Shown piece after piece: positions 6,404-14,032 of a stretch of DNA of 37,639 nt. Position 1 is the stretch's first letter. Every line of letters begins with the position of its first letter. Source of the stretch: Bacteroidota bacterium (GTDB lineage: Bacteria > Bacteroidota > Bacteroidia > Cytophagales > Cyclobacteriaceae); contig JAFEAM010000013.1 in the NCBI GenBank assembly GCA_018266395.1, forward strand, positions 15,727-53,365, in the 5' to 3' direction. The position numbers were made by a program, and so were the translations under genes. A model generated the notes under the pieces. The model saw only the letters and a list, made by a program, of their open reading frames with translations. It ran no database searches and was not told the origin of the DNA.

Positions 6404-8611
6404 TCAAGGAATAATGAATTGCCGGTTGACACTGGCTCCGCCGGCTGTAAATCGCGCAATATACATGCCCGGAGAGATTCCCTGAAGGGGGTAAGTAGTT
6501 GCAGTATTGCTGGGGATGATCATGGATGATCCGATGTGCTGCCCAAGCAGAGTAAATATTTCAACTGTACCCGGCCGGTCAGAGATAATCGAAATGGCCT
6601 GACCTCTCGCCACGGGATTGGGAAATAGAATGAACTGTGGTTGATCGGAAACGGGCTTGCCTTCCTCGTTACGGAGGACCTGAACTCCACCGCTGCCAGT
6701 GCCAACCAGAATATCGGGTTTGTCGGTACCAAACAGATGGGCTGCAGCTGGTTGCAGCACACCACCGAGATTGTGCTGGTTATAGGTCTGACTAAGGTCA
6801 TTGTAGATTAACTGTGTGATTCCGGCAGATGTGCCGCCGCGGAAATTGCTGTAGAGCGTAAGTCTCCCGCCCTGATCTCCCATGAGGAGATCATCAAGTC
6901 CGTCTGCATTGAAGTCCGCCACCGCCAGCGCCGGGTTCTGACGGTCTATGCTTTCGCCGATGCCGAGGTAGGCAGCGTCAGCGAGCGTGTATCCGGCCGG
7001 CGTGTTCCGCCAAAATTCAACCGAACCTTTGTAGGTGCCTTTCAGAATATCCACTTTGCCGTCCAGGTCCACATCATTCATATGAACAGTCTCGTTGGGA
7101 TCAACAGAAAATGTAATGGGTTTGAGTCCTTGCCCGCCAAATGAAGGACCGGAAGATGAGGAACTTGGCATGTAGTATAAACCATTACGCCCATTGGTAA
7201 GACTGGTGGCGACCACTACAAGATCTGTTCCCCCGTTGCTGTCAACATCCTTGAACTGAATCTTTACATTGTAGAAGGAGTAAATAGAAAGAGAAAGGTA
7301 ATCATCGGTTTCCCATTGAAAGGAGGGGAGGGCATTGGTACCGGCATTTCTGAAGAAGGTAATCGTGCCGCGCATCCCTGCACCTCCGTAGGTGCCTATG
7401 AAAAGGTCTTGATCACCGTCATTGTCAATGTCGAGAAGGGCAGGGGACGCGTTGTCTCCCACTTCAATCATTTGGTCCTGAAGGAAATCTGTCTTTACAA
7501 AACTGAAGGCTGGCACCTTATTGCTTCCGGTATTCCTGTAAAGCCAGAGTGATTGAGTGAAGTTGTTCGCAAGTTGACTCCTGTTCGCAAGGTTGGGCGC
7601 AACCAGCAGATCCTTCTTTCCGTCAAAGTCGACGTCTTCCATATAGCCTGCCGGAAACAGGTTCAGGGCCACCGGGCTGCCTGGCGGATACAGGGAGAGG
7701 TTATTGAGATTGGCATTATCAGCCGTTCCGATATTCTCCATGTAATAAATGTTGGGGCACTGTTCTTCTGAATACAAAACGTCCTGATCTCCGTCGTTGT
7801 CAAAGTCGTAGGTAAGCAGAAACTTGCCGCCAGTATGCTGGGTCGCTTGCGTCTTTCCTCCGATTTGCGCGCAGGTTTGACCTGAGAAGGCAATCTTTCC
7901 GCAGGAACATTCTTCGAAATTCCCCCATTTCTGAGTTTGTCTCTCAAAGTCCAGTGAGTCACACGTGCCGTAGCGCTCCTTACTGAAGTTACGATGGTAT
8001 TCGGCGGTGCTGGGGCTTATGAACCGCATGTTAAGGATGTCGAGATCTCCGTCACCATCCATGTCTGTAATATTCGGCAGGTCGTTGGTTCCGGGCAGTA
8101 AGTTGATTTTGCTCGAGAATCCGCGCGTAAGGATTACCTCACTCTTCATCCCGGTGTCCGAATTATAAAAAAGAAGTTTCTTCCAGGCTGGCGGTTTGCC
8201 CGGCTGGGTTATGTTACGAAAGACATAGATGCCAATGTCGCCGAAAGTGAACAAATCCTTTCTGCCATCGCAGTCATAATCCCTGAGAAGCACAAATGTG
8301 TTTAATTCTGTGGGAAAATAGGATTCATAGTCGGGATTGTATTGGTAGGCTCCATTGACAGCAAGAAAGGTTGAAATGCGTGCCGCAGTTTTTTCGAAGA
8401 CGACAAGATCGTCTGTACCGTCGGCATTAAGATCCATTGTATTGATCTGAGGTGAATTGAAACCGCCGGACCAGGGGAGCCCAAAAGACCGGTTATCCTG
8501 GTACACAGGGATGGAATTGTCGAGCCGGTACGTGAATTGTGCTCCGGCACTCCATGGATTAAGTAACAATAAGATCAGGCCCGCCCGATACACAAATAAA
8601 CAATACCTCAT
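6404..8611 (-). CDS. T9SS-secreted FG-GAP/VCBS repeat protein
   Basis: The 735-residue protein has a signal peptide ending WSAGAQ. It then carries about nine calcium-loop type repeats of the D-x-D-x-D-G-x-x-D kind spread along the chain, for example DLNADGTDDLVVF, DMDGDGDLDILNM, DFDNDGDQDVLYS, DIDNDGDQDLFIG, DFNADGLDDLLMG. These are typical FG-GAP / VCBS blades of an integrin-alpha-like beta-propeller. The last about 75 residues are a type A T9SS sorting domain (FILFPNPVARGQAISI, then VEIFTLLGQ, and ISPGMYIARF near the end). It should cross the outer membrane through the T9SS and be attached to or released from the cell surface. Ligand unknown. It is divergent from murF with only 41 nt between start codons. 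Confidence 0.92.
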   Translation of the reverse strand: MRYCLFVYRAGLILLLLNPWSAGAQFTYRLDNSIPVYQDNRSFGLPWSGGFNSPQINTMDLNADGTDDLVVFEKTAARISTFLAVNGAYQYNPDYESYFPTELNTFVLLRDYDCDGRKDLFTFGDIGIYVFRNITQPGKPPAWKKLLFYNSDTGMKSEVILTRGFSSKINLLPGTNDLPNITDMDGDGDLDILNMRFISPSTAEYHRNFSKERYGTCDSLDFERQTQKWGNFEECSCGKIAFSGQTCAQIGGKTQATQHTGGKFLLTYDFDNDGDQDVLYSEEQCPNIYYMENIGTADNANLNNLSLYPPGSPVALNLFPAGYMEDVDFDGKKDLLVAPNLANRSQLANNFTQSLWLYRNTGSNKVPAFSFVKTDFLQDQMIEVGDNASPALLDIDNDGDQDLFIGTYGGAGMRGTITFFRNAGTNALPSFQWETDDYLSLSIYSFYNVKIQFKDVDSNGGTDLVVVATSLTNGRNGLYYMPSSSSSGPSFGGQGLKPITFSVDPNETVHMNDVDLDGKVDILKGTYKGSVEFWRNTPAGYTLADAAYLGIGESIDRQNPALAVADFNADGLDDLLMGDQGGRLTLYSNFRGGTSAGITQLIYNDLSQTYNQHNLGGVLQPAAAHLFGTDKPDILVGTGSGGVQVLRNEEGKPVSDQPQFILFPNPVARGQAISIISDRPGTVEIFTLLGQHIGSSMIIPSNTATTYPLQGISPGMYIARFTAGGASVNRQFIIP

Positions 8612-8652
8612 TAACGTCGATTCTTCTCTTGCTATTATCTTTCAATCTTCAA

Positions 8653-9936
8653 ATGGAGACGGGACTACTGTATCAAAAGTATTTAGAATCGGGTAAAGTA
8701 TCCACCGATACGCGACAGATCACCACAGATTCGGTATTCTTTGCGTTGAAAGGTCCTTCTTTTGATGCCAACCAATTTGCAAGAGAGGCTCTTGAGAAGG
8801 GGGCCTCATATGCTGTGGTTGATGATCCACATGTTGTACAGGACGAGCGATTTTTGCTCGTACCGGATTCACTTAAGGCGCTGCAGGAACTGGCTCGTCA
8901 CCACCGGAACCAGCTTAAAATTCCCGTGATTGCCCTTACGGGTTCGAATGGCAAAACTACCAGTAAGGAATTATTAAATGCAGTGCTGGGTTGCAAATAC
9001 CGGACTTATGCCACCCGAGGCAATCTGAACAACCACATAGGTGTTCCGCTGACCTTATTGTCCATTGATCAAAACACGGAAATGGCAGTTATCGAAATGG
9101 GGGCCAATCATCTTGGTGAGATTGAGGCATTGTGTCGGATTGCAAACCCCACCCATGGGTTCATCACAAACATTGGGAAGGCGCACATTGGAACATTTGG
9201 TGGGTTTGAGAATATTATCCGCGGAAAGTCTGAGCTTTACCAACATTTGATCAGCACAGGAGGAACAGTGTTCATCAATTCAGCGAATCCGATTTTGGCC
9301 AACATGGCGAAGCGATTCCGGCACCCGGTATTCTATCCTGGCAAGGGAGACTATTATCACTGTGAACTGGTCAGCGCAGAGCCCTTTGTGGTAGTGAGGG
9401 CAGAAGATGGTGAGGAGATCAGAACCAATCTGGTTGGGGCTTATAATTTCGAGAACATTGCATCTGCTCTGTGCATTGGCAAGTTTTTCGGCGTCGATTC
9501 GCGTGCCGCTCAATCGGCAATAGCTGCTTATCAGCCCGGAAATATGAGATCGCAGATTCTCACAAGGGGAACGAATACCATTATTCTTGACGCCTACAAT
9601 GCCAACCCCAGTTCAATGGAAGCGGCAATACGGAACCTGATGTCCATGCAGGGAAACAATAAAGTTGTGATCCTGGGTGACATGTTTGAACTTGAGGATG
9701 AAGCGGCTGAAGAACATCGAAAGATTGGCGACTTGCTCAAGGCAAGTGGCATCAAGGCGTTTTTGTGCGGAGAGTTGATGTCAAATGCAAAATCAACCTT
9801 TCCGGAGGGCAAATTCTTCAGGGATAAAAAGGACTTGAAGACAGCGCTTGACTCGACGCCATTGCGCAATGCATTGATTTTAATTAAGGGGTCCAGGGGC
9901 ATGAAGATGGAGGAGGTGGTGGACTGGCTTGGATGA
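8653..9936 (+). CDS. murF: UDP-N-acetylmuramoyl-tripeptide--D-alanyl-D-alanine ligase
   Basis: About 427 residues from ATG 8653 (an in-frame ATG at 8629 would add 8 residues and overlap the promoter-like TATCTTTC at 8636-8643). MurF adds D-Ala-D-Ala to the UDP-MurNAc-tripeptide in the cytoplasm, the last soluble step in peptidoglycan precursor synthesis. The N-terminal uridine-binding part has VSTDTRQITTDSVFFALKG. The ATP loop is ALTGSNGKTTSKELL, the central domain has EMGANHLGEIEALC and TNIGKAHIGTFGG, and the C-terminal domain has ILDAYNANPSSMEAAI and ILGDMFELE. Length is normal. It stands apart from a division/cell wall cluster and is followed after 20 nt by a DUF2461 gene. Confidence 0.96.
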   Translation: METGLLYQKYLESGKVSTDTRQITTDSVFFALKGPSFDANQFAREALEKGASYAVVDDPHVVQDERFLLVPDSLKALQELARHHRNQLKIPVIALTGSNGKTTSKELLNAVLGCKYRTYATRGNLNNHIGVPLTLLSIDQNTEMAVIEMGANHLGEIEALCRIANPTHGFITNIGKAHIGTFGGFENIIRGKSELYQHLISTGGTVFINSANPILANMAKRFRHPVFYPGKGDYYHCELVSAEPFVVVRAEDGEEIRTNLVGAYNFENIASALCIGKFFGVDSRAAQSAIAAYQPGNMRSQILTRGTNTIILDAYNANPSSMEAAIRNLMSMQGNNKVVILGDMFELEDEAAEEHRKIGDLLKASGIKAFLCGELMSNAKSTFPEGKFFRDKKDLKTALDSTPLRNALILIKGSRGMKMEEVVDWLG

Positions 9937-9956
9937 CAGAACCAAAACACTGAAAT

Positions 9957-10616
9957 ATGGATTTTGCAGGGGTTCTCAAATTCCTTAAGGCATTGGCCAA
10001 AAACAACAACCGCGAGTGGTTTGAAAAGAACAAGGGTACATACCTGGAGGCCAAGGAGTTCTTTGAGGGATTTATCGCGCAGTATCTTGAACAACTCATT
10101 CCATTCAATCCTGAGCTCTCAGGACTGGAACCACGAAAGCTTCCATTTCGCATCTACAGGGATGTGCGCTTCAGCAAGGATAAACGTCCCTATAAAACCA
10201 ACATGGGTGCCGGGATCTCAGAAAACGGCCGTATGATGAATGAACCAGGGTATTACGTTCACATTGAACCTGGAAAAAGTTTTGTAGCAGGTGGATTTTA
10301 TATGCCTGATCCTCCCCGTCTAGCCAAAATCCGGCAAGAGATTGATTACAATGGTGATCGGCTTGAGAAGATCTTCAAAGATAAGGCCTTCAGGAAGTGG
10401 TTTGCTGACTTTGATGATTTTGACAAACTGAAGACTGTTCCCAAAGGCTATGACAAAAACCATCCACGATTGGAATGGCTGAAGAACAAGAGCTTTATCG
10501 TTACGCATCCCTTTTCAGACAAGGAGGTTGGCGATAAGAAGTTTCTGAAGCAGCTCACCTCTGCTGCCGTGGCGATAAGACCTTTAAACAATTTTCTCCG
10601 GGAAGCGATGGAATAA
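9957..10616 (+). CDS. DUF2461 family protein
   Basis: This 219-residue cytosolic protein starts MDFAGVLKFLKALAKNNNREWFEKNK and contains PFRIYRDVRFSKDKRPYKTN and YYVHIEPGKSFVAGGFYMP. All are hallmarks of the DUF2461 / TIGR02453 family found in bacteria and fungi. Biochemical function is not established. It follows murF by 20 nt and probably shares its transcript. It converges on the LytTR regulator, with 9 nt between the two stop codons. Confidence 0.92.
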   Translation: MDFAGVLKFLKALAKNNNREWFEKNKGTYLEAKEFFEGFIAQYLEQLIPFNPELSGLEPRKLPFRIYRDVRFSKDKRPYKTNMGAGISENGRMMNEPGYYVHIEPGKSFVAGGFYMPDPPRLAKIRQEIDYNGDRLEKIFKDKAFRKWFADFDDFDKLKTVPKGYDKNHPRLEWLKNKSFIVTHPFSDKEVGDKKFLKQLTSAAVAIRPLNNFLREAME

Positions 10617-10625
10617 GAGGGTTGC

Positions 10626-11360
10626 TCAGATACCCAGCAGTTCACGCAGTTTGCTGTATCCTGCCTGACTCAGCGGAACGCGAACGCCACTCTTCAGAAG
10701 TGCCACGTGATGACCTTTCTCCATGGGTTCAATGCGCGTCAGCTCCTGCAGGTTGATCAGATAGGAGCGATGCACCCTAAGAAACTGACCTGGCTCCAGC
10801 ACTTTCTCATAGTGACTCATGGTTTTTTTCTTGAGATAAAATCCGTCTTTGGTATGAATCTTAATATAGTCGTCAAAGGCCTCAAGGTAGTGAACCGAGG
10901 AAATGGGTACGATGAGGATATTGTTACCCTTCTTGACAACGAGCCGATTGCGTTCTTCCGGTTGAGCGGCCGGCTCAGACAGCAATTCCATGCTCACCTG
11001 ACTCCTGGGTTGAAGTTGCCTCCATTTGGCAACAGCCTTGTCAAACCTTTCCTTGCTGAAAGGTTTTAGCAGGTAGTCCACGGCATGTTGCTCAAAGGCC
11101 CGGACGGCATATTCATCGAAGGCAGTGGTAAAGATTACAGAGGGAGGCTGGTCCAGAAGCTCCAGCATTTCAAAGCCGTTGATCTTGGGCATCTGGATAT
11201 CTAGGAATATGAGGTCAGGCTGGTGCTGGGTGATCGCTTTCACTCCTTCGAAACCATCCCCGCATTCTGCTACAATGTTGATATCGGGATGATCCGACAG
11301 ATATTCTTTCACCAGGCCGCGCGCAAGAGGTTCATCATCGATAAGAATAGCCTTGATCAT
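10626..11360 (-). CDS. LytTR-family response regulator
   Basis: The 244-residue protein has a receiver domain (1-120: AILIDDEPLARGLV, phosphoacceptor D54 in LIFLDIQMPKINGFEML, Lys in DYLLKPFSKERF). A C-terminal LytTR DNA-binding domain follows (about 140-240: NRLVVKKGNNILIVPISSV, YLEAFDDYIKIHT, FLRVHRSYLINL). LytTR domains bind paired direct repeats spaced two helical turns apart. Just such a repeat occurs upstream of this operon at 13535-13566. The start codon overlaps the kinase gene by 4 nt (ATGA), so kinase and regulator are translationally coupled and almost surely form one signalling pair. Confidence 0.95.
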   Translation of the reverse strand: MIKAILIDDEPLARGLVKEYLSDHPDINIVAECGDGFEGVKAITQHQPDLIFLDIQMPKINGFEMLELLDQPPSVIFTTAFDEYAVRAFEQHAVDYLLKPFSKERFDKAVAKWRQLQPRSQVSMELLSEPAAQPEERNRLVVKKGNNILIVPISSVHYLEAFDDYIKIHTKDGFYLKKKTMSHYEKVLEPGQFLRVHRSYLINLQELTRIEPMEKGHHVALLKSGVRVPLSQAGYSKLRELLGI

Positions 11361-12406
11361 GCCTGTTGAGGAATTTGGATATGGGTAATGAATGAATTGT
11401 CTTTTTGATTTGTCGACAAGAGATCACTGCGCGAAAAGATCAAAAACAACCTTCTTTGGACAGAGGAAAGACCAAACCCTGTACCGGTCCTTGGGACAGC
11501 GGTCGCAGGGTCAAAAGGATTTACCACTTCGAGGTGCAGCATGTGTTCTTTCAGCCAGGCGCGGACGGTTATGGTGATGGAGCCAACCGTGTCATAAAGA
11601 CCAAACTTGATTGCGTTTTCCACTATGGGTTGAAGAATCAATGATGGCAATTTTGCACCCGCCGCTGTTTTGTCCTGTTCCACTATAGTCTCCAGTCGGT
11701 GCCCAAAGCGTACTTTTTCAATTTCAAGATATAGTTGCAGGTGATTCAGTTCCTCCTCTAAAGTAACCATCTGTTTGTCTTCTTTCTTGAGCGTGCCCCT
11801 GAGAAAGTCTGATAGCTGCTGTACCATTTTTCGCGCCTGCTCAGGTTGTGTTCCGGCCAGCGCACTGATTGAATTCAGGCTATTGAAAAGGAAGTGAGGA
11901 TGAAGTTGTTGACGAAGTGATGCCAGTTCGGCGTCCCGCAGCAGGCGGTCATTGGTATCCTTACGCTCTTTGAGTTCCTCCTGATCCTGGTAATAATACC
12001 ACAGCCATCCCGCGAGGACGGTTATGAATATCAACAACCAGTCTACCAATATCCTGACTGCAATCGTTTTGTCAACAAATACCGAATAGGAGGAATCACT
12101 TACCAGTGACACCAGTGCTTCATGTTGCACAAAGGCCAGAACCCCTGCGGAAACAAGTGTCCATTCTACCATGGATCTGAAAAGCTGAACCAGACCTTTG
12201 CGTTCCGGGTGATAAAACTTCAGCAAGAGCGTCAAACCGTAAACGATAATGCCCAGCGGAATTTGAGACACAAGAGTATCCATGAGACTGAGTTGCGTGT
12301 CTATTCCGGAGGCCACCAGCACACCAAACTGGCTGGCGCAAATGAGACCCCACCAGAAGGCCAGCAACCATCCGTATCTCAGAATTGAAGCTTGTTCTTT
12401 CGGCAT
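11357..12406 (-). CDS. LytS/YehU-type sensor histidine kinase
   Basis: The 349-residue protein has four hydrophobic segments in residues 1-145, then a short coiled coil (QDQEELKERKDTNDRLL). The His_kinase (PF06580) domain has its phosphoacceptor His in LRQQLHPHFLFNSLNSISAL. The ATP-binding N-box is LILQPIVENAIKFGL and the G-box is GTGFGLSSVQRRL. It has no large periplasmic sensor domain, so it probably senses a membrane or envelope state. Its ATG overlaps the TGA of the DUF4288 gene (TGATG at 12404-12408), and it overlaps the LytTR gene by 4 nt. The LiaF-like protein in the same operon is a natural candidate to control it, by analogy with LiaF and LiaS. Confidence 0.94.
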   Translation of the reverse strand: MPKEQASILRYGWLLAFWWGLICASQFGVLVASGIDTQLSLMDTLVSQIPLGIIVYGLTLLLKFYHPERKGLVQLFRSMVEWTLVSAGVLAFVQHEALVSLVSDSSYSVFVDKTIAVRILVDWLLIFITVLAGWLWYYYQDQEELKERKDTNDRLLRDAELASLRQQLHPHFLFNSLNSISALAGTQPEQARKMVQQLSDFLRGTLKKEDKQMVTLEEELNHLQLYLEIEKVRFGHRLETIVEQDKTAAGAKLPSLILQPIVENAIKFGLYDTVGSITITVRAWLKEHMLHLEVVNPFDPATAVPRTGTGFGLSSVQRRLFLIFSRSDLLSTNQKDNSFITHIQIPQQA

Positions 12407-12750
12407 CAGTTGGATGAGATTTCCGAGACCTGCATTTCATACGCCCTTTGATGAATGGACCGGATGTAGGAAACACATTCATGTTCGTCTTGCTCCCGGA
12501 TGCAGGAGTACAATTCCGTGCCGTCTTTGAGCTGATCGAGTGATCGCAGATCGGCAACATTAATGAACTCCCATTTCACGGTTTCATTGTTCTCATTCAA
12601 AAAGGAATCCTCTTCGGAGATGCCAATGAGCCTGCTTTTGAGAAGAGCCTCTTCAGCGTTCATTGCGCTGATAAGACGAAGGTGCTCATCAAACTGTGGT
12701 CGGCCCACGTTGCAAATTCTGAAGATCAATTTGGCAACAAACCATTTCAT
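12406..12750 (-). CDS. DUF4288 domain protein
   Basis: This 114-residue soluble protein begins MKWFVAKLIFRICNVGRPQF and continues DEHLRLISAMNAEEALLKSR, IGISEEDSF and VKWEFINVADLRSLDQLKDG. This is the pattern I associate with DUF4288, a small family of unknown function. It is coupled on both sides: its ATG lies 1 nt from the LiaF-like stop, and its TGA overlaps the kinase ATG. The arrangement suggests it works with the LiaF/LytS/LytTR module, for example as an effector or accessory factor; that is inference. Confidence 0.8.
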   Translation of the reverse strand: MKWFVAKLIFRICNVGRPQFDEHLRLISAMNAEEALLKSRLIGISEEDSFLNENNETVKWEFINVADLRSLDQLKDGTELYSCIREQDEHECVSYIRSIHQRAYEMQVSEISSN

Positions 12751-12751
12751 G

Positions 12752-13465
12752 TCAGTAACTCTTTATTTCAAGGCCGCCGAACATAACAGATCCTCGCAGA
12801 AGCAGCACCTTTGTACTGTCAGTTTGGGGTGTAATAGCCCTTTTGTCTTCAACGCCACCCAAAATTGCCGTCACTTCTGATTTGACATTCCATTGGGGAG
12901 GAACATAGAGTTTAACACCACCGAAAGCAATATTGAAGTCCAATACGGCCGTTCCAGTGAAGTCGGCCTGCATAAGGTTAAGTTCTGTTCCCCCAAACAT
13001 AGACTCGATCCGGCCGCCTTTGAAATTCTTAGAGATCATGTTTTTCTTTACACCTCCGAAGAGGGTCTGAATATCTACTGCATCGCCGGAGGACATGTCT
13101 GAAGAAGCTCCTGCTTCTTGGTCTTCCCATCTGCGCCTCCTTGGCCTCAAAATCATCAGCAAGCCAAGGCCAATAATGAAGAGGGGCCAGAAGTATTGCC
13201 GTATAGTCAAATCAAAGAATGACTGGTCTATCAGGAAAAAGACGCCGATTACAAGAGGCACGAGCCAGCCACCCAATTGAAAGGACCTTTTCGCACCAAT
13301 ATATAACCCTACCGCCACCAGAATCATGGGCCACGTGAACAGCCAGCCGGGCATCAGATCGGGCATCACTTTGTTAAGCAAAAGCAATGATCCTACAATC
13401 ACCAGAATCAACCCGCCCATAGGCCTGTTTTTTCTGTAAGCTTCGCTGTCATTTTGTGTGTTCAT
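12752..13465 (-). CDS. LiaF-like membrane protein (LiaF TM + C-terminal repeat domain)
   Basis: The 237-residue protein has four closely packed TM segments at about 15-108 (GGLILVIVGSLLLLN; FTWPMILVAVGLYIG; WLVPLVIGVFFLID; YFWPLFIIGLGLLMIL). A cytoplasmic Arg-rich turn (LRPRRRRWEDQE) comes next. The beta-helical C-terminal domain shows the repeated FGG pattern (QTLFGGVKKNMI, SMFGGTELNLMQ, IAFGGVKLYVPP, AILGGVEDKR, VMFGGLEIKSY). This is the architecture of LiaF / cell-wall-active-antibiotic response proteins, which in Firmicutes inhibit the LiaS kinase. It is the first gene of the operon and is followed by a kinase and regulator. A role as modulator of that kinase is therefore likely. Confidence 0.9.
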   Translation of the reverse strand: MNTQNDSEAYRKNRPMGGLILVIVGSLLLLNKVMPDLMPGWLFTWPMILVAVGLYIGAKRSFQLGGWLVPLVIGVFFLIDQSFFDLTIRQYFWPLFIIGLGLLMILRPRRRRWEDQEAGASSDMSSGDAVDIQTLFGGVKKNMISKNFKGGRIESMFGGTELNLMQADFTGTAVLDFNIAFGGVKLYVPPQWNVKSEVTAILGGVEDKRAITPQTDSTKVLLLRGSVMFGGLEIKSY

Positions 13466-13481
13466 ATCGTTGATTTTTATA

Positions 13482-13489
13482 CAAAGAAA
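13482..13489 (-). promoter_or_regulatory. Possible -7 element of the liaF-like operon
   Basis: The minus strand reads TTTCTTTG, one base off TAnnTTTG, 16 nt before the ATG at 13465. No good TTTG lies at the usual 19-21 nt upstream (the nearest, 13518-13515, is 25 nt away). A weak basal promoter helped by an activator bound at 13535-13566 would fit this. Low confidence. Confidence 0.3.
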
Positions 13490-13534
13490 CGGCCTCCTTC
13501 AGATTCCGGGTACCCAAAAAAGGCGGAGAAATGA

Positions 13535-13566
13535 CTGCAGTCGGTGAACGAGGGTCTGCAGTCGGT
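13535..13566. promoter_or_regulatory. Perfect 11-bp direct repeat, candidate LytTR operator
   Basis: CTGCAGTCGGT occurs at 13535-13545 and again, identical, at 13556-13566. That leaves a 10-bp spacer and a 21-bp period, two helical turns. In the operon direction each half reads ACCGACTGCAG. LytTR-family regulators bind two direct half-sites of about 9-11 bp at this spacing, and the operon just downstream ends in a LytTR regulator. The proximal copy is 69 nt before the liaF-like ATG. The distal copy also forms a small hairpin with ACCGA at 13570-13574. The assignment as autoregulatory operator is inference from position and geometry. Confidence 0.6.
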
Positions 13567-13591
13567 CAAACCGAAACCTGAAATGAGTTCA

Positions 13592-14032
13592 CTAATGCCT
13601 TTTCTTTACAAAATGACGGGAGACTTCCTGGTAGCCATTGCCAAGATAGAACGTATGGGCACGGGTTCTGCCAAGGTTGCTTGTTACTTCCACTCTCACG
13701 CATCCTTGTGAAAACAAGAACCTTTCTGCCGCTGTAAGTAATGCCAGGCCAAATCCATGGGATCGATGATTTTCATCTACACAAAAAGACGTGATCCTGC
13801 CTGACTTATCGTGATAATGCAGGAGGTCATACCAGTGCAGGGCAATAAAGGCGATCACGGTTCCCTGCCATTCACCGACGAGGAGCAAATAGCCCGGCCT
13901 TCTGTGATCAAGAATCTTTCTGGTAGTTGTCTCTACACCGATGTCGGCATATCCCAATTGAACGAGGAGGGAGTTAATGGCAACTGCATCTGATTCCACG
14001 GCGTCTCTTATGATCAGCTCACTTTCATTCAT
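13592..14032 (-). CDS. GNAT-family N-acetyltransferase
   Basis: About 146 residues from ATG 14032, which overlaps the antiporter stop as ATGA; a longer open frame to 14068 runs into the antiporter gene and is less likely. The fold markers are LIIRDAVESDAVAINSLLVQ (strand 1, helix 1), a central ITSFCVDENHRSHGFGLALL carrying the acetyl-CoA loop (R-x-x-G-x-G/A form, here RSHGFG), and TSNLGRTRAHTFYLGNGYQE. It transfers an acetyl group from acetyl-CoA to an amine; substrate unknown. It is the last gene of the USP-antiporter-GNAT operon. Confidence 0.88.
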   Translation of the reverse strand: MNESELIIRDAVESDAVAINSLLVQLGYADIGVETTTRKILDHRRPGYLLLVGEWQGTVIAFIALHWYDLLHYHDKSGRITSFCVDENHRSHGFGLALLTAAERFLFSQGCVRVEVTSNLGRTRAHTFYLGNGYQEVSRHFVKKRH

